A stretch of 64,000 nt of DNA from Mesorhizobium loti (lineage in GTDB: Bacteria > Pseudomonadota > Alphaproteobacteria > Rhizobiales > Rhizobiaceae): the NCBI RefSeq assembly GCF_002858745.1, contig NZ_PJRO01000013.1:124001-188000 (forward strand). The letters are read 5' to 3'. This document shows, in pieces, positions 28,941 to 42,135 of the stretch; the stretch's first letter is position 1, and each line of letters begins with the position of its first letter. A program made the position numbers and the translations under genes. Below the pieces are notes generated by a model that did not search any database, had not been told where the DNA came from, and saw only the letters and a list, made by a program, of their open reading frames with translations.

Positions 28941-29821
28941 CAGGCAGCGCTCTCGGTATCGCGTGTCCAGGCGCCATTGGCCGGATCGAACGTGCCGGAG
29001 AATTCCCACTCGGCCGGGCCGGTCAGCACGACATTGTCGTCGTCGCGCCATTCGACATGCAATTGGCCACCTGGCGCGGTGAGATCAATGCTGCGTCCGG
29101 TGCGCTTGGTGCGCGCGCCGGCAACGGCGGCTGCACAGGCGGCGGAACCGCAGGCCTTGGTGAGGCCCGCGCCACGCTCCCAGGTGCGGATGATCATGCT
29201 GTTGGGAGAGGTCACCTGGGCAATGCTGATGTTGGCGCGTTCCGGAAACATCGGATGGTTTTCAAGCATCGGGCCAAAGCGTTCGAGTTCATAACTCCAG
29301 ACGTCGTTGTCCACCCAGAAGATCGCGTGCGGGTTGCCCATCGAGACGGCCGAGGGCGAATGCAGCACGGGCGCATCGATCGGCCCGATCTGCAGTTCGA
29401 TCATGCGGGTATCGCGAAATTCTTCCGCCAGCGGGATTTCCTGCCAGCCGAAACGCGGCTTGCCCATGTCGACCGAGATCAGCCCGTCGGCATGTTGCTT
29501 GGCGTTGAGAATACCCGCGACGGTCTCGAAGGTGAACATCGTCAGGCCGGTTTCGGCCGCAAGCGCCTGCACCACACAACGCATGCCATTGCCGCAGGCC
29601 TGCGCCGACGACCCATCGGAATTCAGGATCTCGACGAAATAGGCGGTGCCGGGTGTCTTTGCATCGTAGATCGCCATGATCTGGTCGAAACGCGTCGCAG
29701 GGCTGGCGTTCAGCGCAATCGCTGCCGCCGCGGTGACCCGGTCGGCGCGGCCGCGCATATCGGCAACGATGATCTCGTTGCCGATGCCATTCATTTTGGC
29801 GAAGGGAGCTGCGCCAGCCAT
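28940..29821 (-). CDS. dapF: Diaminopimelate epimerase
   Basis: Interconverts LL- and meso-diaminopimelate for lysine and peptidoglycan synthesis. The two catalytic cysteines are in QACGNGMRC (C76) and KACGSAACA (near C226). The 293-residue form from ATG 29821 has CAGGA 7 bases upstream; an ATG 18 bases earlier lacks such a site. It heads the dapF-mtaB-ftsY-yciB minus-strand operon. Confidence 0.95.
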   Translation of the reverse strand: MAGAAPFAKMNGIGNEIIVADMRGRADRVTAAAAIALNASPATRFDQIMAIYDAKTPGTAYFVEILNSDGSSAQACGNGMRCVVQALAAETGLTMFTFETVAGILNAKQHADGLISVDMGKPRFGWQEIPLAEEFRDTRMIELQIGPIDAPVLHSPSAVSMGNPHAIFWVDNDVWSYELERFGPMLENHPMFPERANISIAQVTSPNSMIIRTWERGAGLTKACGSAACAAAVAGARTKRTGRSIDLTAPGGQLHVEWRDDDNVVLTGPAEWEFSGTFDPANGAWTRDTESAA

Positions 29822-29904
29822 AACGGTCCTGAATTCCACGTCTGTTTGGCGCTATATGGCGGAAACGGCCGGAAATTACCAGTCCGGCCGCGGAACGGCG
29901 CCAG

Positions 29905-30066
29905 TCAGGTGATGGCAAAGACGCCGAGCAGTATGAGCAGGAACAGCACCAGCACAATGGCGATCAGAATGCGCGCGCCCGTAGCCGCGGCGCCAGCCAG
30001 TGCAGGCATGCCGAGCAGGCTGGCCGCGGCGGCAATAATAAGCAGGATGAGGATCCATTTGATCAT
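29905..30066 (-). CDS. DUF1328 small membrane protein
   Basis: A 53-residue, almost wholly hydrophobic protein beginning MIKWILILLIIAAAASLLG and ending LLGVFAIT, with two membrane segments. Size and the start MIKWILI followed by an LLG pattern fit DUF1328 (YtjA-like), whose function is unknown but which is often stress-induced. It lies 83 bp upstream of dapF on the same strand. Confidence 0.8.
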   Translation of the reverse strand: MIKWILILLIIAAAASLLGMPALAGAAATGARILIAIVLVLFLLILLGVFAIT

Positions 30067-30324
30067 TCGGTTACCCTCGCAATCGATGAGCGTCCTTGAT
30101 CAAACGCGGCTTGGAATGCAGGGTTCCGGGAAATGAGGGCGCCGAAATGCCGGAAAGCGGTGCAATCTACGCCGCACCACTGCTTCCGGTTGCGATAAAA
30201 ATGCAACAGACGCCGGCACAAACCCTATTTTAACCATATCGGGTTGAAATTCTGCCGCCTTCGCCGTTTTGGTGGAAGGCGCATTTTCTTTGGACGGCGC
30301 CCGTTTCGGGCCGCGGAGGTTGCC

Positions 30325-30870
30325 ATGATCCTTTCGAGATCCGGTCTTGTTGCCGTATCGCTTGCCGCACTCGTCGCCAGCGGCTGTACCAGCACGCGCT
30401 TTGGCTCCGAGGACTCACAGCCCGCCCCGCTCGAGCCGCAGCCTTCCGGTACCGTCTCTTCCAGCCAGTTGCCGCCCCCGGCCACTCCGGCTCCGACCGA
30501 CGCCTCCAAATTCCCGACGGCGCCAGGCGGTACCCAGGTGGCTTCGCTGCCGGCAGGCGGTGGCGCCGCCAACCCACCCGCCAATGCGCCCGACCTTACC
30601 GCTTCGGCGATCGCCGGCGTATGGAGTGCCTCGGTGGCCGGCCAGAGCTGTAAAGTGGCAACGCCGCAGACCAAGTTCGGCCAGGGCTACCGCGCCGGCC
30701 CGTTGCGCTGCCCGCCGCCGATCGACAACGTCAAGTCGTGGAATGTCGCCGGCAAGCAGCTGACCCTCTATGATCAGGACGGCGGTACGCTGGCCAGGCT
30801 CTATTCTTCGAGCGCGACCAAGTTCGACGGCCAGACCTCCAACGGCCAGCCGATCTCGCTTTCCAGATAA
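30325..30870 (+). CDS. Omp19-like outer-membrane lipoprotein (AprI/Inh protease-inhibitor domain)
   Basis: A 181-residue lipoprotein with a signal peptide and lipobox LVASGC (Cys21 as lipidation site), a Pro/Ala-rich linker (about 30-95), then a beta-barrel protease-inhibitor domain with two cysteines (C112 in QSCKVAT and C132 in LRCPPP) likely disulfide bonded. Brucella Omp19 inhibits host proteases; the rhizobial protein is a homologue by pattern. Start fixed by GGAGG 6 bases before ATG 30325. Confidence 0.87.
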   Translation: MILSRSGLVAVSLAALVASGCTSTRFGSEDSQPAPLEPQPSGTVSSSQLPPPATPAPTDASKFPTAPGGTQVASLPAGGGAANPPANAPDLTASAIAGVWSASVAGQSCKVATPQTKFGQGYRAGPLRCPPPIDNVKSWNVAGKQLTLYDQDGGTLARLYSSSATKFDGQTSNGQPISLSR

Positions 30871-30918
30871 GACCAGTTGGGATAGGCATTCCCTATCCCC
30901 ATCCGGTGACCATACATC

Positions 30919-32103
30919 ATGCATGTGCGTGACGGCCTCCAGACCCACGCGACCGTCAGGCAGCGCTACGATCATCTCGTCGAGACCGGCGCGGTCGCGC
31001 GCGACCCGGCGCAGGAACGAATCGTGGGGCGGCTTGACCGCCTCATCGACGAGATCGCCGACAAGCGGCTGGCGCACAAGTCCAGCGCGCTGGGCTGGCT
31101 CTTCGCCAAGCGGCCGCGAACGCCAGCCGTCGTGAAAGGTCTCTATGTCTACGGCGGCGTCGGCCGCGGCAAGACCATGCTGATGGACATTTTCTACGAG
31201 CTCGTGCCTGTCAGGCGCAAGCGACGCGTCCATTTCAATGACTTCATGGCCGACGTTCAGGATCGCATCCAGAAGCACCGGCAGGCGCGCAAGGAAGGCA
31301 AGATCAAGGAAGACGATCCCATCCCGCCGGTCGCCAAAGCGTTGGCCGAAGAATCGTGGGTGCTGTGCTTCGACGAATTCACCGTCACCGACATCGCCGA
31401 TGCCATGATCCTGTCGCGGCTGTTTTCGGCATTGTTTGCCAACGGCATCGTGCTGGTGGCCACATCCAACGTCGCACCCCGCGACCTCTACCGCGATGGC
31501 CTCAACCGGCAACTCTTCCTGCCGTTCATTGCGATCCTGGAACGCCATGCCGATGTGGTGACATTGGATTCCGACACCGACTACAGGTTGGAAAAGCTCA
31601 ACCGGCTGCCGGTCTACATGAACCCGTTCGGCGAAGAGACCGACCGCAGGATGGACGAAGCCTGGCATGCCATCACCCGCGGCCATGCCTCGACAGTGGT
31701 CGAGATCCCGCTCAAAGGCCGGCATGTGACGGTTCCCGTTGCGGTCGGCTCCAACGCACGTTTCTCTTTCGCGGACCTGTGCGATGCGCCACTCGGCGCG
31801 CGCGACTATCTGGCCATTGCCGGTCGTTTCGACACCATTTTCATCGACCACGTGCCGGTGCTCGACCAGACACGCCGCAACCCCGCCAAACGTTTCATCC
31901 TGTTGGTGGACACGCTCTACGACACGAAGAAGCGTGTGGTCGTGAGCGCCGAAGCGACACCGGACAAGCTCTATGCCGGCCGCACCGGAACGACCGAAGC
32001 ATTCGAATTCGACCGCACCGCATCCCGCCTCATCGAAATGCAGAGCAGGGACTGGCTGGAAGCGTGGTCCGAGAGACAGGCGAAGCAGGCCCTGGCCAGC
32101 TGA
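30919..32103 (+). CDS. zapE: Cell division ATPase ZapE (AFG1 family)
   Basis: AAA-type ATPase; in E. coli it affects the Z-ring under low oxygen, and in mitochondria (AFG1) it helps protein turnover. The 394-residue protein has Walker A GGVGRGKT near 79-86 and Walker B LCFDEF near 149-154, with the family-specific VHFNDFMADVQDRI segment between. It is upstream of mdh, as in many alphaproteobacteria. Confidence 0.94.
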   Translation: MHVRDGLQTHATVRQRYDHLVETGAVARDPAQERIVGRLDRLIDEIADKRLAHKSSALGWLFAKRPRTPAVVKGLYVYGGVGRGKTMLMDIFYELVPVRRKRRVHFNDFMADVQDRIQKHRQARKEGKIKEDDPIPPVAKALAEESWVLCFDEFTVTDIADAMILSRLFSALFANGIVLVATSNVAPRDLYRDGLNRQLFLPFIAILERHADVVTLDSDTDYRLEKLNRLPVYMNPFGEETDRRMDEAWHAITRGHASTVVEIPLKGRHVTVPVAVGSNARFSFADLCDAPLGARDYLAIAGRFDTIFIDHVPVLDQTRRNPAKRFILLVDTLYDTKKRVVVSAEATPDKLYAGRTGTTEAFEFDRTASRLIEMQSRDWLEAWSERQAKQALAS

Positions 32104-33392
<1,289 letters not shown>

Positions 33393-33406
33393 GCGGGACG
33401 GTTCCA

Positions 33407-34600
<1,194 letters not shown>

Positions 34601-34604
34601 CATC

Positions 34605-34976
34605 GTGCCTCCCCGCAAGATAAACCTCGTTTCCGCGGCTGATAAGAAGATCGAAAGGGTCTTCGACCCGCATGTCGCAGGCGATGTGAATGACAGCCAG
34701 GCCAAAGTCGCCAAGTTCGGCGCTGAGTTCGAGTGGCACGCGCATGAAAAGGAAGACGAAGCCTTCCTCGTCTTGCGCGGCAAGATCGCCATCGATTTCC
34801 GCGACGGCCCGGTCGAGCTTGACGAGGGCGATTTCATCGTCGTCCCGCGAGGGGTCGAACATCGGCCACGCTCACTGACGAATGAGCCAATCGTTCTGAT
34901 GTTCGAGCCGACCACGACCCTCAACACCGGAAACGCCAAGAGTGACCTCACGGTCACGGACCTCAAGAGACTCTAA
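34605..34976 (+). CDS. Cupin-domain protein inserted between sucC and sucD
   Basis: A 123-residue single-domain cupin. The metal-binding motif 1 is [17 protein letters not shown] (His/His/Glu near 44-51) and motif 2 includes [11 protein letters not shown], so a metal site is probably retained. The GTG start is 4 bp after the sucC stop and the gene ends 9 bp before sucD, so it is an integral part of the operon. Its activity is unknown; it could be a small-molecule sensor or isomerase. Confidence 0.87.
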   Translation: MPPRKINLVSAADKKIERVFDPHVAGDVNDSQAKVAKFGAEFEWHAHEKEDEAFLVLRGKIAIDFRDGPVELDEGDFIVVPRGVEHRPRSLTNEPIVLMFEPTTTLNTGNAKSDLTVTDLKRL

Positions 34977-34985
34977 GGGAGCTCC

Positions 34986-35888
34986 ATGTCCATTCTCGTC
35001 GACAAGAACACCAAAGTCCTGGTTCAGGGCCTGACCGGCAAGACCGGCACCTTCCACACCGAACAGGCGCTGGCCTATTACGGTACGCCGATGGTCGGCG
35101 GCATCCACCCGAAGAAGGGCGGCGAGACCTGGACCGGCGCCAAGGGTGAAAACCTGCCGATCTTCGCTTCAGTGGCCGAAGGCAAAGAGAGAACCGGTGC
35201 TACCGCTTCGGTCGTCTATGTGCCGCCGGCAGGCGCCGCCGAGGCGATCATCGAAGCGATCGACGCCGAGGTCCCCCTCATCGTCTGCATCACCGAAGGC
35301 ATCCCGGTCCTGGATATGGTGCGGGTCAAGGCCCGGTTGGAAAATTCCAGGTCGCGGCTGCTCGGCCCGAACTGCCCCGGCGTCCTGACGCCGGAACAGT
35401 GCAAGATCGGCATCATGCCCGGCAACATCTTCAAGAAGGGGTCGGTGGGCGTTGTTTCGCGCTCGGGAACGCTTACCTATGAAGCTGTGTTCCAAACCTC
35501 CAATGTTGGCCTCGGCCAGACCACTGCCGTCGGCATCGGCGGTGATCCCGTCAAGGGCACCGAATTCATCGATGTGCTGGAGATGTTCCTCGCCGACGAC
35601 GAAACCAAGTCGATCATCATGATCGGCGAGATCGGCGGTTCGGCCGAGGAAGATGCCGCACAGTTCCTCAAGGACGAGGCCAAGCGCAGCCGCAAGAAGC
35701 CGATGGCCGGTTTCATCGCCGGCCGCACGGCTCCTGCCGGACGCACCATGGGTCATGCCGGCGCGGTGATCTCGGGCGGCAAAGGCGGCGCGGAGGACAA
35801 GATCGCAGCGATGGAATCGGCAGGCATTCGCGTGTCGCCGTCGCCGGCGCGTCTCGGCACGACGCTGGTCGAGGCGATCAAAGGTTAA
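34986..35888 (+). CDS. sucD: Succinyl-CoA synthetase alpha subunit
   Basis: The 300-residue catalytic subunit. CoA-binding region [14 protein letters not shown] near 11-24, [22 protein letters not shown] near the middle, and the phosphorylated histidine in [10 protein letters not shown] (near 255) are intact. AAGGGAG before the ATG is a good ribosome site. An inverted repeat directly follows the stop codon. Confidence 0.97.
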   Translation: MSILVDKNTKVLVQGLTGKTGTFHTEQALAYYGTPMVGGIHPKKGGETWTGAKGENLPIFASVAEGKERTGATASVVYVPPAGAAEAIIEAIDAEVPLIVCITEGIPVLDMVRVKARLENSRSRLLGPNCPGVLTPEQCKIGIMPGNIFKKGSVGVVSRSGTLTYEAVFQTSNVGLGQTTAVGIGGDPVKGTEFIDVLEMFLADDETKSIIMIGEIGGSAEEDAAQFLKDEAKRSRKKPMAGFIAGRTAPAGRTMGHAGAVISGGKGGAEDKIAAMESAGIRVSPSPARLGTTLVEAIKG

Positions 35889-35956
35889 GGGAGTAGGGCA
35901 GTAAGGCACCTGGGAAGACCAACCCACTCCCCTACTGCCTTATTGCCCTATTTCCC
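35889..35956. repeat. Long imperfect hairpin between sucD and sucA
   Basis: GGGAGTAGGGCAGTAAGGCA (35889-35908) pairs with TGCCTTATTGCCCTATTTCCC (35936-35956) with one bulge and two G-U type mismatches. It begins right after the sucD stop. A second small palindrome, CGGAGCTGAGCTCCG (35970-35984), lies 9 bases before the sucA ATG. They could slow 3' decay or tune sucA translation. Confidence 0.75.
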
Positions 35957-35993
35957 CTCACAAAGGAGACGGAGCTGAGCTCCGATAAGGCAG

Positions 35994-38981
35994 ATGGCAC
36001 GACAAGATCAGGCCAACGACCAATTTTCCCTCACTTCGTTCCTCTATGGCGGCAACGCCGACTACATCGACGCGCTTTATGCTGCCTATGAGGACAATCC
36101 GACCTCGGTCGATCCGGAATGGCAGGATTTCTTCGCGGCGCTGAAAGATGACGCTGCCGACGTGAAGAAGAACGCCAAGGGCGCATCCTGGGCGCGGCCC
36201 TCCTGGCCGCTGGTTGCCAATGGCGAACTGGTTTCCGCGCTCGACGGCAATTGGGGCCTGGTTGAAAAGACGATCGAAAAGAAGGTCAAGGAAAAGGCCG
36301 CCACCAATGGCGTCGCCATCTCCGAGGCCGATGTCCACCAGCAGACCCGCGATTCCGTGCGCGCCATCATGATGATCCGCGCTTTCCGCATGCGCGGTCA
36401 CCTGCATGCGAATCTCGACCCGCTCGGCATCGCCAACCCGCTCGAAGATTACAACGAGCTGTCGCCACAGAACTACGGCTTCACCGAGGCCGACTACGAT
36501 CGTCCAATCTTCCTGGACAATGTACTGGGCCTTGAATTCGGCACCATCCGTCAGATGCTGGAGATCCTGACGCGCACCTATTGCTCGACGCTGGGCGTCG
36601 AGTTCATGCACATCTCCGATCCCGAGGAAAAGGCCTGGATCCAGGCCCGCATCGAAGGTACCGACAAGGAAATCACCTTCACCGCCGAAGGCAAGAAGGC
36701 GATCCTGCAGAAGCTGATCGAGGCGGAAGGCTTCGAGCAGTTCCTCGACGTGAAGTACAAGGGCACCAAGCGTTTCGGCCTCGACGGCGGTGAATCGCTG
36801 ATCCCGGCGCTGGAACAGATCCTCAAGCGTGGTGGCTCGCTCGGCCTCAAGGAGGTCGTGCTCGGCATGGCCCATCGCGGTCGCCTCAACGTGCTCTCGC
36901 AAGTGATGGCCAAGCCCCACCGCGCCATCTTTCACGAGTTCAAGGGCGGTTCCTACGCTCCCGACGACGTCGAAGGCTCCGGCGACGTGAAATACCACCT
37001 CGGCGCCTCTTCGGATCGCGAGTTCGACGGCAACAAGGTGCACCTGTCGCTGACCGCCAACCCCTCGCATCTGGAAATCGTCGACCCGGTGGTAATGGGC
37101 AAGGCCCGCGCCAAGCAGGATCAGTTCGCCGGTCGCGAGCGCGGCGAGATCGTGCCGTTGTCGGAGCGCGCGAAGGTCATGCCGCTGCTGCTGCATGGCG
37201 ATGCCGCTTTCGCCGGCCAGGGCGTGATTGCCGAAATCCTCGGCCTGTCGGGCCTGCGCGGCCACCGCGTTGCCGGCACGCTGCATTTCATCATCAACAA
37301 CCAGATCGGCTTCACCACAAACCCACGCTTCTCGCGCTCGTCGCCTTATCCGTCCGACGTCGCCAAGATGATCGAAGCGCCGATCTTCCACGTCAATGGC
37401 GACGATCCGGAAGCCGTGGTGTTCGCTGCCAAGGTGGCGACCGAATTCCGCATGAAATTCCACAAGCCGGTGGTGGTGGACATGTTCTGCTATCGCCGCT
37501 TCGGCCACAATGAAGGCGACGAGCCGGCCTTCACCCAGCCGATCATGTACCGCAAGATCCGCACGCAGAAGACCGCCGTGCAGCTTTATGCCGACCGCCT
37601 CATCACCGAAGGCCATATGGCCCAGGCCGACTTCGACAAGATGAAGGCCGACTGGCGCGCACATCTGGAAAGCGAATGGGAAGTTGGCCAGGCCTATAAG
37701 CCGAACAAGGCTGACTGGCTCGACGGTGCCTGGTCTGGCCTGCGCTCGGCGGACCAGCAGGACGAACTGCGTCGCGGCAAAACCGCCGTGCCGGTCAAGA
37801 CGCTGAAGGAAATCGGCAAGAAGCTGACCGAAGTGCCGAAGGATTTCGAGGCGCACAAGACCATCGCGCGCTTCCTCGAGAACCGTCGCCAGGCCATCGA
37901 GACCGGCGAAGGCATCGACTGGTCGACTGCCGAGGCTCTCGCCTTCGGCGCAATCCTGCTCGACGGCAACCCGATCCGTCTTTCCGGCCAGGATTCGGAA
38001 CGCGGCACCTTCTCGCAGCGCCACTCCGTGCTCTACGATCAGCGCGACGAGACCCGCTACATTCCGCTCAACAACCTGTCACCGGCGCAGGCTGGCTATG
38101 AGGTCATCAATTCGATGCTCTCGGAAGAAGCCGTGCTCGGTTTCGAATATGGCTACTCGCTGGCCGAACCGAAGGCGCTGACCCTGTGGGAAGCGCAGTT
38201 CGGCGACTTCGCCAACGGCGCCCAGGTGGTGTTCGACCAGTTCATCTCGTCGGGCGAGCGCAAGTGGCTGCGCATGTCCGGCCTCGTCTGCCTGCTGCCG
38301 CACGGCTATGAGGGCCAGGGTCCGGAGCACTCGTCGGCGCGCCTCGAGCGCTTCCTGCAGCTCTGTGCCGAAGACAACATGCAAGTCGCCAACTGCACGA
38401 CGCCGGCCAACTACTTCCACATCCTGCGCCGGCAGCTGAAGCGCGACTTCCGCAAGCCGTTGATCCTGATGACGCCGAAGTCGCTGCTGCGCCACAAGCG
38501 CGCGGTCTCGACCATCGCCGAGCTGTCGAGCGAAAGCTCGTTCCACCGGCTTCTGTGGGACGATGCCCAGCTGTTGCAGAACCAGGCGATCAAGCTGGTC
38601 AAGGATTCGAAGATCCGCCGCGTCGTCCTGTGCACCGGCAAGGTCTATTATGATCTCTACGAGGAACGCGAGAAGCGCGGCATCGACGACATCTATCTGC
38701 TGCGCGTCGAGCAGCTCTATCCATTCCCGGCCAAGGCGCTGATTACCGAGCTGTCGCGCTTCCGCAACGCGGAGATGGTGTGGTGCCAGGAGGAGCCCAA
38801 GAACATGGGCGCCTGGTCGTTCATCGACCCGTATCTGGAGTGGGTGCTCGCCCATATCGACGCCAAGCACCAGCGCGTGCGCTACACCGGCCGCCCGGCT
38901 GCCGCTTCGCCGGCTACCGGCCTGATGTCGAAGCATCTGGCGCAGCTGGCCGCCCTTCTCGAAGACGCGCTCGGCGGCTGA
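35994..38981 (+). CDS. sucA: 2-oxoglutarate dehydrogenase E1 component
   Basis: Thiamine-diphosphate enzyme that decarboxylates 2-oxoglutarate and passes the succinyl group to SucB. The 995-residue protein starts with the SucB-binding segment ([20 protein letters not shown] near 15-34), then [11 protein letters not shown] near 288, the ThDP motif GDAAFAGQG near 402-410 with NNQIGFTT further on, and the C-terminal domain [14 protein letters not shown] precedes the start by about 4 bases. Confidence 0.97.
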   Translation: MARQDQANDQFSLTSFLYGGNADYIDALYAAYEDNPTSVDPEWQDFFAALKDDAADVKKNAKGASWARPSWPLVANGELVSALDGNWGLVEKTIEKKVKEKAATNGVAISEADVHQQTRDSVRAIMMIRAFRMRGHLHANLDPLGIANPLEDYNELSPQNYGFTEADYDRPIFLDNVLGLEFGTIRQMLEILTRTYCSTLGVEFMHISDPEEKAWIQARIEGTDKEITFTAEGKKAILQKLIEAEGFEQFLDVKYKGTKRFGLDGGESLIPALEQILKRGGSLGLKEVVLGMAHRGRLNVLSQVMAKPHRAIFHEFKGGSYAPDDVEGSGDVKYHLGASSDREFDGNKVHLSLTANPSHLEIVDPVVMGKARAKQDQFAGRERGEIVPLSERAKVMPLLLHGDAAFAGQGVIAEILGLSGLRGHRVAGTLHFIINNQIGFTTNPRFSRSSPYPSDVAKMIEAPIFHVNGDDPEAVVFAAKVATEFRMKFHKPVVVDMFCYRRFGHNEGDEPAFTQPIMYRKIRTQKTAVQLYADRLITEGHMAQADFDKMKADWRAHLESEWEVGQAYKPNKADWLDGAWSGLRSADQQDELRRGKTAVPVKTLKEIGKKLTEVPKDFEAHKTIARFLENRRQAIETGEGIDWSTAEALAFGAILLDGNPIRLSGQDSERGTFSQRHSVLYDQRDETRYIPLNNLSPAQAGYEVINSMLSEEAVLGFEYGYSLAEPKALTLWEAQFGDFANGAQVVFDQFISSGERKWLRMSGLVCLLPHGYEGQGPEHSSARLERFLQLCAEDNMQVANCTTPANYFHILRRQLKRDFRKPLILMTPKSLLRHKRAVSTIAELSSESSFHRLLWDDAQLLQNQAIKLVKDSKIRRVVLCTGKVYYDLYEEREKRGIDDIYLLRVEQLYPFPAKALITELSRFRNAEMVWCQEEPKNMGAWSFIDPYLEWVLAHIDAKHQRVRYTGRPAAASPATGLMSKHLAQLAALLEDALGG

Positions 38982-39022
38982 GCCGGGCGTACCGAACCCA
39001 ACCGACAACAACGGACAGGCAC

Positions 39023-40285
39023 ATGGCTACCGAAATCAAAGTCCCGACACTCGGCGAATCGGTCTCCGAAGCAACCATCGGCAAGTGGTTCAAGAAGGTT
39101 GGCGATGCCATTGCCGCCGACGAGCCGTTGGTTGAGCTGGAAACCGACAAGGTGACCGTGGAAGTGCCCGCTCCCGCGGCCGGCACGCTGGTTGAAATCA
39201 CCGTGAAGGAAGGCGAGACGGTCGGCGTCGGCGCCCTGCTCGGCACGATCGGTGCTGGCGCGGGCGCCCCCGCCACCAAGCCGGAGGCGGTTGCCCAGGC
39301 TTCGGCGCCAACCGCGGCCTCGACCGTCAAGGAAGCCGCCGCCCAGAGCAATCAGGTCGCCGGCGAAGGCCCGATCGAAGCACGCACCATGCCGCCGGCA
39401 CCGAGCGCCGCCAAGCTGCTCGCCGAGAGCAACATCGCGGTGGACCAGGTCTCCGGTTCCGGTAAGCGCGGTCAGGTGCTGAAGGGTGACGTGCTCGACG
39501 CCATCGCCAAGGGCGCGCCGTCCCAGCCGGTGGAAACGCCGAAGGTACCGGCAGCGCCGCGTGCGCCATCGGCCGAAGGCGATGCGGTGCGCGAAGAACG
39601 CGTGCGTATGACCAAGCTGCGCCAGACCATCGCGCGCCGCCTGAAGGATGCGCAATCGACCGCTGCCATGCTCACCACCTTCAACGAGGTGGACATGAAG
39701 GCGGTGATGGACCTGCGCGCCAGGTACAAGGACATCTTCGAGAAGAAGCACGGCGTGAAGCTCGGCTTCATGGGCTTCTTCACCAAGGCGGTGACCCATG
39801 CGCTGAAGGAAATCCCGGCGGTCAACGCCGAGATCGACGGCACCGACATCATCTACAAGAACTACGCCCATATCGGCGTGGCAGTCGGCACCGACAAGGG
39901 CCTCGTCGTGCCGGTGGTGCGCAACGCGGACGCCATGTCGATCGCCGAGATCGAGAAGGAAATCGGCCGCCTCGGCATTGCCGCGCGCGACGGCAAGCTC
40001 TCGGTCGCCGACATGCAGGGCGGCACCTTCACGATTTCCAATGGCGGCGTTTATGGGTCGCTGATGTCGACCCCGATCCTCAATGCGCCGCAGTCCGGTA
40101 TTCTCGGCATGCACAAGATCCAGGAGCGTCCGATGGTCGTCGGCGGGCAGATCGTCATCCGTCCGATGATGTATCTGGCGCTCTCCTACGATCATCGCAT
40201 CGTCGACGGCAAGGAAGCCGTGACCTTCCTGGTACGCGTCAAGGAAAGCCTGGAGGACCCGGAACGTCTCGTGCTGGATCTGTAA
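39023..40285 (+). CDS. sucB: Dihydrolipoyl succinyltransferase (2-oxoglutarate dehydrogenase E2)
   Basis: Core of the 2-oxoglutarate dehydrogenase complex. The 420-residue protein has one lipoyl domain with the lipoylated Lys in [11 protein letters not shown] (K44), an Ala/Pro linker, a peripheral subunit-binding domain ([15 protein letters not shown] near 118-132), and the catalytic domain ending [15 protein letters not shown] with the active His (near 391). It follows sucA after 41 bp. Confidence 0.97.
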   Translation: MATEIKVPTLGESVSEATIGKWFKKVGDAIAADEPLVELETDKVTVEVPAPAAGTLVEITVKEGETVGVGALLGTIGAGAGAPATKPEAVAQASAPTAASTVKEAAAQSNQVAGEGPIEARTMPPAPSAAKLLAESNIAVDQVSGSGKRGQVLKGDVLDAIAKGAPSQPVETPKVPAAPRAPSAEGDAVREERVRMTKLRQTIARRLKDAQSTAAMLTTFNEVDMKAVMDLRARYKDIFEKKHGVKLGFMGFFTKAVTHALKEIPAVNAEIDGTDIIYKNYAHIGVAVGTDKGLVVPVVRNADAMSIAEIEKEIGRLGIAARDGKLSVADMQGGTFTISNGGVYGSLMSTPILNAPQSGILGMHKIQERPMVVGGQIVIRPMMYLALSYDHRIVDGKEAVTFLVRVKESLEDPERLVLDL

Positions 40286-40295
40286 GGCGGGCATC

Positions 40296-41024
40296 ATGCC
40301 CCGGCTGCACGGTCTCGCTGCGGTGTTGGCGATTGGCCTGGCGTCACCGGTGATGGCGCGGGCTGCTCCTCCGACGGCTCCCAGTGCCGAGGTGGTCTCG
40401 CTCCCGCCTGAAGAACTCGACAGGCGCGAGATCAAGCGGACCGACATCGGCATGCTTGATCTGCCGACGGGAGAGATCATTGCCTGCGATCCGCTGGTGA
40501 CCGGTCCCGACTGGCCTGCGCTGGCACGCAAGGTCAAACCCGGCAGATATCCGGTGGCGCTGTTCGAAGCACAGGGCAGGGTGGGTCTGGCGGTCTTGCG
40601 GCTGGCGTCTGGAAAGCCTTCCCGATGGGAGATGGCGGTGCTGCCCGGCCAGGATGCCTCGACACTCAAGAAGGATGAAATTTTCGGCTATCCTGTCGAC
40701 GCCGGGCTCGGCTCCTTCATGGACAAGACGGCCATGGCCCTGCTGACGCAGGCGCAGGCCAGGCTGGGCAGCGACAGGAATTATTATGACGATGTCCTGG
40801 CAGCTGAATTTGCGCCAAATGCCGACCGTTTTGTCATGCATCGGCCTGTCGCCGGCGATCCCGCCAATATCGCCATGTTCTGGAGCGGATGGGGTGACGG
40901 CTTCTACGCATCCTATTGGGGACTTGACGCGCAGGGAGAACCGCTGGTGTTGATGACCGACTTCGGCGTCATCGAGAATGCCGACGGTCGCCGGGGCGGC
41001 AGCCCTCTCAAGAGCCTGCAATGA
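40296..41024 (+). CDS. Secreted DUF4241-like protein
   Basis: A 242-residue protein with a signal peptide (cleavage near 23, ARA) and the DUF4241 pattern: GEIIACDPLVTG near 67-78, a PGRYPVAL strand near 87-94, then FGYPVDAGLGSFMD and a final W-G-DGFYASYWGLD. The family is poorly understood and sometimes seen near toxin-immunity loci; here there is no such context. The gene begins 10 bp after sucB, so it is probably in the operon. Confidence 0.75.
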   Translation: MPRLHGLAAVLAIGLASPVMARAAPPTAPSAEVVSLPPEELDRREIKRTDIGMLDLPTGEIIACDPLVTGPDWPALARKVKPGRYPVALFEAQGRVGLAVLRLASGKPSRWEMAVLPGQDASTLKKDEIFGYPVDAGLGSFMDKTAMALLTQAQARLGSDRNYYDDVLAAEFAPNADRFVMHRPVAGDPANIAMFWSGWGDGFYASYWGLDAQGEPLVLMTDFGVIENADGRRGGSPLKSLQ

Positions 41025-41045
41025 GCATCGGACTGGGGATTGGAA

Positions 41046-41459
41046 ATGGAAGTCTCGGCCGCATCCGCTGAAATCACCGTGCTCGGGTGGAGCGTCGTCT
41101 TCCTGCTGGTGCATATTCTGGTCCAGGCCCTTTCACTCGACCTGTCGAGCGATCTCGGCCTGAAATATCTGCTTGGTCCGCGCGATCAGCCGAAGGAAAC
41201 CCACAATGTCCTACCTGGCCGGTTGAAGCGCGCACTCAGCAACCTGCTGGAGACCTATCCGGCTTTTGTCGGCCTGGCGCTTGCCCTTGCCGTCACCGGC
41301 CGGACCGGCGACCTCGGCGCGACCGGCGCCTGGCTCTGGTTTGCAGCGCGTATCGTTTATGTGTTTCTCTACGCAGCCGGCGTTCCGGTTCTGCGGACAC
41401 TCGTCTGGTTCGTTTCCATCCTCGGCCTCGCGCTGATGGTGGTCCGGCTGATGGCCTAG
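41046..41459 (+). CDS. MAPEG family membrane protein
   Basis: A 137-residue four-helix membrane protein resembling the MAPEG family (membrane-associated glutathione/eicosanoid metabolism), with GRLKRALSNLLETYPAFVGLAL near 60-81 being the characteristic second loop and helix. ATG 41046 is used; a TTG two codons earlier is possible. GGGGA lies upstream. Enzymatic role in bacteria is not known. Confidence 0.83.
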   Translation: MEVSAASAEITVLGWSVVFLLVHILVQALSLDLSSDLGLKYLLGPRDQPKETHNVLPGRLKRALSNLLETYPAFVGLALALAVTGRTGDLGATGAWLWFAARIVYVFLYAAGVPVLRTLVWFVSILGLALMVVRLMA

Positions 41460-41485
41460 ACCGATCGCAACAGGGGCACCGTCCG

Positions 41486-42127
41486 ATGCACTATGTCTAT
41501 GAGTTTCTCGGCCTGATGGCGGTCTTTTCGGTGCTGGTGGTTTCGCCGGGCGCCGATTTCCTGCTGGTGGTGCGCCAGAGCCTGGTGCATGGCCGGCGTG
41601 CGGCCATCATCACCAGCTTCGGCATCGGTGCCTCGCTGCTGTTCCACATCGGCTACACCATTCTCGGCATCGGCATCATCGTCGCCCAATCGCTGTTCCT
41701 GTTCGGCCTGCTGAAATGGGCAGGTGCTGCTTATCTCATCTATCTCGGCTGGAAGTCACTGCGTGCCGACGCCTTCGAGATGCCCGACGAAAAAGCGGCC
41801 TCGCAGACGGCACCGGCGGCGCCACCCTCGGCACTGCGTTGCTTCCTGATCGGCTTCGCCACCAATGCCTTGAACCCCAAGCCGGTGCTGTTCTTCCTGT
41901 CGCTGTTCACGGCTTTGGTCAGCCATGACACGCCAGCCTCGATCCAGGCGGTCTACGGCCTGCTGATGGCGGCAACGCTGATCCTGTGGTTCGTGGGTGT
42001 TTCAGCCTTCTTCACGGTCAGCTCTGTCCGGGAACGCTTCGTCGCCTGGGGTCGCTGGTTCAACCGCATCACCGGCGTCATCTTCATCGGCCTCGGCGTC
42101 CGCCTGGCAACACAGCAGGCGAACTGA
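41486..42127 (+). CDS. LysE family exporter
   Basis: A 213-residue protein with six hydrophobic segments and the signature VVSPGADFLLVVRQSL near 18-33, followed by NALNPKPVLFF near 130-140. A likely exporter of an amino acid or related metabolite. It belongs to the group of five passenger genes between sucB and lpdA, 26 bp after the MAPEG gene. Confidence 0.87.
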   Translation: MHYVYEFLGLMAVFSVLVVSPGADFLLVVRQSLVHGRRAAIITSFGIGASLLFHIGYTILGIGIIVAQSLFLFGLLKWAGAAYLIYLGWKSLRADAFEMPDEKAASQTAPAAPPSALRCFLIGFATNALNPKPVLFFLSLFTALVSHDTPASIQAVYGLLMAATLILWFVGVSAFFTVSSVRERFVAWGRWFNRITGVIFIGLGVRLATQQAN

Positions 42128-42135
42128 GCTCACAC

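Noticed and set aside
35958-38024. 688-codon minus-strand open frame opposite sucA
   Set aside because: Shadow of a highly conserved gene; no known domain and composition typical of antisense frames in high-GC DNA.
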